A stretch of DNA of 14,144 nt from Thermodesulfatator sp. (GTDB lineage Bacteria; Desulfobacterota; Thermodesulfobacteria; Thermodesulfobacteriales; Thermodesulfobacteriaceae), in the NCBI GenBank assembly GCA_027036915.1, contig JALWCD010000034.1, forward strand, positions 1-14,144, read 5' to 3'. The notes below the pieces were generated by a model, which saw only the letters and a program-made list of their open reading frames with translations, did no database searches and was not told the origin of the DNA. The position numbers were made by a program, and so were the translations under genes. The stretch's first letter is position 1. Each line of letters opens with the position of its first letter. This document shows positions 12,253 to 14,144 of the stretch, piece after piece.

Positions 12253-13173
12253 TCAAATAAAAACCTTTATAAAAGCCCTCTCCTTAAGCTCTTTTAGCCA
12301 CTTCCGGAAATATTCGTCAAGGGCTTCCTGATAGAGTTTTTGACGGATCTCCTCCTCGACCTCCTTGAGGGGCTTCACCGGTCTGGTTTCCACCGCCAGG
12401 ACCCTGAAGATGTACCAGCGGCCGCCGGAGGCCACCGGCGGGGTAATTTCCCCCGGCCGGACCTTCGCGAGCACCTTACGGGTCTCCGGAGCCAGTTCCT
12501 CGAGCCTGAAGCGCCCCAGATCATCCCCGCTTCCGGGAATCTCCGAATACTTCCGGGCCACCTCCTTGAAATCCGCACCCTTTTTAAGGGCCTGCCAGGC
12601 CTGCTCTATCCGGTCCTTATCCGAGGTCACGATGGCCGCAAGATGATAGACCTGATTCTCCCGGGAAAGATAATGTTCCCGGTAGTAACGCTGGACCTCC
12701 TCTTCGGTGATTACGATGCGGGCCTGTACACTTCCCTGAATGAGTTTCATCTTCCGGAGCTGGTCCCTCACCCGTTCCCGGTACTCCTTAAGACTCAGGC
12801 CCTGGCCCTCAAGAAACCTCCGGAAGGCCGCCTCTCCTCCCATGCGGGCCATGACATCCCGAAGAAAGGCTTCCACCTCCTCCTCCGAAACCCTGATCTT
12901 GTACTTTCTGACCTCCTGTTCGATGAGTTTCTCTTCGATCAGCCTCTCGAGCACCTCCTTCCGGATCCTGCGCACCAGTTTTTCTTCCTCCAGGGGATCG
13001 GTTACCCCCTGAAGGTATTTCCGGTAAAGGGGAAGGGCGGCCTCATCCACCTCCGAAAGGGTGATGACTTCGTCGTTGACCACGGCCGCAATCCGGTCGA
13101 TGACTTCCGCTCCGGCCGAAACCAGGGCTGAGAGCCAGATATAAAAGCAAATCAGAATAATTTTCGGCCTCAT
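12253..13173 (-). CDS. SurA-like periplasmic chaperone/peptidyl-prolyl isomerase
   Basis: This 306-residue protein has a signal peptide (about 1-22, cut near SAGA-E). It continues with the SurA N-terminal chaperone domain (about 23-170, opening with the typical VIDRIAAVVNDEVITLSEV), one parvulin-type PPIC domain (about 172-264) and a C-terminal helix (about 267-300) that packs back on the N-domain. SurA escorts outer-membrane proteins across the periplasm. E. coli SurA has two parvulin domains; this one has one, as in many non-enteric homologues. Parvulin marks include YHLAAIV, GSGDDLGRF (214-222) and the GGRWYIFRVL strand. The ATG at 13173 has GGAGAGG 8 bases upstream and sits 26 bases after the mfd stop. 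PpiD or other SurA-N family chaperones are alternatives, but PpiD would have a membrane anchor. Confidence 0.88.
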   Translation of the reverse strand: MRPKIILICFYIWLSALVSAGAEVIDRIAAVVNDEVITLSEVDEAALPLYRKYLQGVTDPLEEEKLVRRIRKEVLERLIEEKLIEQEVRKYKIRVSEEEVEAFLRDVMARMGGEAAFRRFLEGQGLSLKEYRERVRDQLRKMKLIQGSVQARIVITEEEVQRYYREHYLSRENQVYHLAAIVTSDKDRIEQAWQALKKGADFKEVARKYSEIPGSGDDLGRFRLEELAPETRKVLAKVRPGEITPPVASGGRWYIFRVLAVETRPVKPLKEVEEEIRQKLYQEALDEYFRKWLKELKERAFIKVFI

Positions 13174-13199
13174 GGAACAGACCTCTCCGGTTAGTTTAG

Positions 13200-14144
13200 T
13201 TAAAACCTGGACTTCTGTAAAATTTCGTCCCGGAGTATCTCGCAGGCCCGGAGGGCCTCCTCAAGAAGCGGGCCCTCGACCCGGACCCGGAGCCGGCCTT
13301 TGGGGGTGAGCCTCACGAAACGGAAGGTCTGCGCCAGCTTTCGCACTCCCCGGGCGTAAAAGTCTGTCTCCTCGCCTAGATGGAAGACCAGTTCCGTACC
13401 CCGGGCCTCGAGTTTGAGGATCCGCAGGCCCCGGAGGAGGATCTTGAGTCGGGTGAGCCGGATCAGATTTTCCCCCTCCGGGGGTGGCTCCCCGAAACGA
13501 TCCCTCAGGGCCTCCCGGAAACGGGCCAGTTCCTCCTCATTCCTCACCAGGGAAAGTTCCCGGTAAAGGTGCAGCCTCTGCTCTACGTCCGGAACGTAGC
13601 TTTCGGGGAAATAGGCCGGCAGTCCGAGCTTGACCTCCGGTTCGGGGACCTCTTCCACCTTCTCGCCCTTCATCTCCCGCACGGCCTTCTCCAGGATCTC
13701 CAGATAGAGGTCGTAGCCCACGGCCGCAATGTGGCCGGACTGGGTGGTCCCCAGAAGGTTCCCGGCGCCCCGGATCTTGAGATCGCTCAGGGCCAGACGG
13801 AAGCCCGAGCCGAGTTCCGTAAACTGCATGAGGGCCTTGAGACGTTTCCGGGCCTCCTCGGTGAGACCCGAGAGGGAAGGCACCAGGAGATAGGCGTAGG
13901 CCTGCACCCGTCCCCGTCCCACCCGGCCTCGCAACTGATAGATCTCCGAAAGCCCGAAACGATCGGCCCGGCAGATGATGATGGTGTTGGCCGAGGGAAT
14001 GTCCAGACCGCTTTCGATGATAGTGGTGCAGACCAGGACGTCTATCTCCCGACGTACGAACCGGGCCATGACCTCCTCCAGCTCCCGGGGAGGCATCTGC
14101 CCGTGGGCCACCGCCACCCGGGCCTCCGGCACCAGGCGTTTCAC
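13200..14144 (-). CDS. mfd: transcription-repair coupling factor, C-terminal part (5' end outside window)
   Basis: Mfd removes RNA polymerase stalled at DNA damage and recruits UvrA. The window holds the last 314 residues; the first codon visible (GTG at 14142-14144) is an internal Val, not a start. The fragment begins in the second RecA-like helicase/translocase lobe with HGQM (14-17), TTIIESGLDIP (40-50, motif V) and QLRGRVGR (70-77, motif VI). The relay-helix region follows (GFRLALSDLKIRGAGNLLG), then the TRCF C-terminal domain (about 165-270). RecG shares the helicase motifs but lacks the TRCF domain, so mfd is secure. It is the first visible gene of the mfd-surA-rodZ-recO-LOG operon and ends with TAA 13200-13202. 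Confidence 0.95.
   Translation of the reverse strand: MKRLVPEARVAVAHGQMPPRELEEVMARFVRREIDVLVCTTIIESGLDIPSANTIIICRADRFGLSEIYQLRGRVGRGRVQAYAYLLVPSLSGLTEEARKRLKALMQFTELGSGFRLALSDLKIRGAGNLLGTTQSGHIAAVGYDLYLEILEKAVREMKGEKVEEVPEPEVKLGLPAYFPESYVPDVEQRLHLYRELSLVRNEEELARFREALRDRFGEPPPEGENLIRLTRLKILLRGLRILKLEARGTELVFHLGEETDFYARGVRKLAQTFRFVRLTPKGRLRVRVEGPLLEEALRACEILRDEILQKSRF

Noticed and set aside
12340..13131. A 263-codon + strand open frame inside the surA-like gene
   Set aside because: It is antisense to a complete SurA-type protein with signal peptide and parvulin domain.

Overview
The window looks like ordinary core chromosome of a GC-rich, probably thermophilic and anaerobic Gram-negative bacterium. 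Proteins are rich in Glu/Arg/Leu and poor in Gln, genes are tightly packed, and start codons include GTG and TTG. SurA, RodZ-like and Mfd indicate an outer-membrane bacterium. A TSUP anion exporter next to an ArsB/NhaD-type permease and a Usp protein resembles gene sets of sulfur-metabolising lineages. My best guess is Thermodesulfobacteriota (Thermodesulfatator/Thermosulfurimonas-like). That is an inference from style and gene content, not from a marker gene.

Layout. (1) 1-1285, + strand: the C-terminal end of a protein resembling a degenerate GGDEF domain, then trpD, then a strong hairpin that terminates the operon arriving from the other side. (2) 1286-5476, - strand: a four-gene operon reading SLC13/ArsB-NhaD permease with an N-terminal periplasmic domain, tandem Usp, TSUP exporter, small three-helix membrane protein, terminator. 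Three of the four are membrane proteins, and this is the most interesting unit here. (3) 5543-7089: a small orphan + strand gene facing trmH, which overlaps an upstream Crp/Fnr regulator on the - strand. (4) 7161-8758, + strand: tRNA-Met(CAT), tRNA-Cys(GCA), a coiled-coil membrane protein, queD and queE, all closely spaced. (5) 8741-10360, - strand: a CstA-family transporter whose 3' end overlaps queE. (6) 10472-14144, - strand: mfd (partial), surA-like, rodZ-like, recO and a LOG-family gene, with short gaps or overlaps, probably one operon.

How the parts work together. The permease/Usp/TSUP/small-protein operon probably handles one or more anions, with a stress or nucleotide sensor encoded between the transporters. 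trmH, two tRNA genes and queD/queE form a local tRNA-related neighbourhood. The mfd-surA-rodZ-recO-LOG run mixes DNA repair, outer-membrane biogenesis and a nucleotide phosphoribohydrolase-like enzyme, and is best read as a housekeeping operon. I see no transposase, CRISPR array, phage gene, toxin-antitoxin pair or clear defence system, and no convincing new system beyond the transport operon. There is no gene-free stretch longer than 300 bases.
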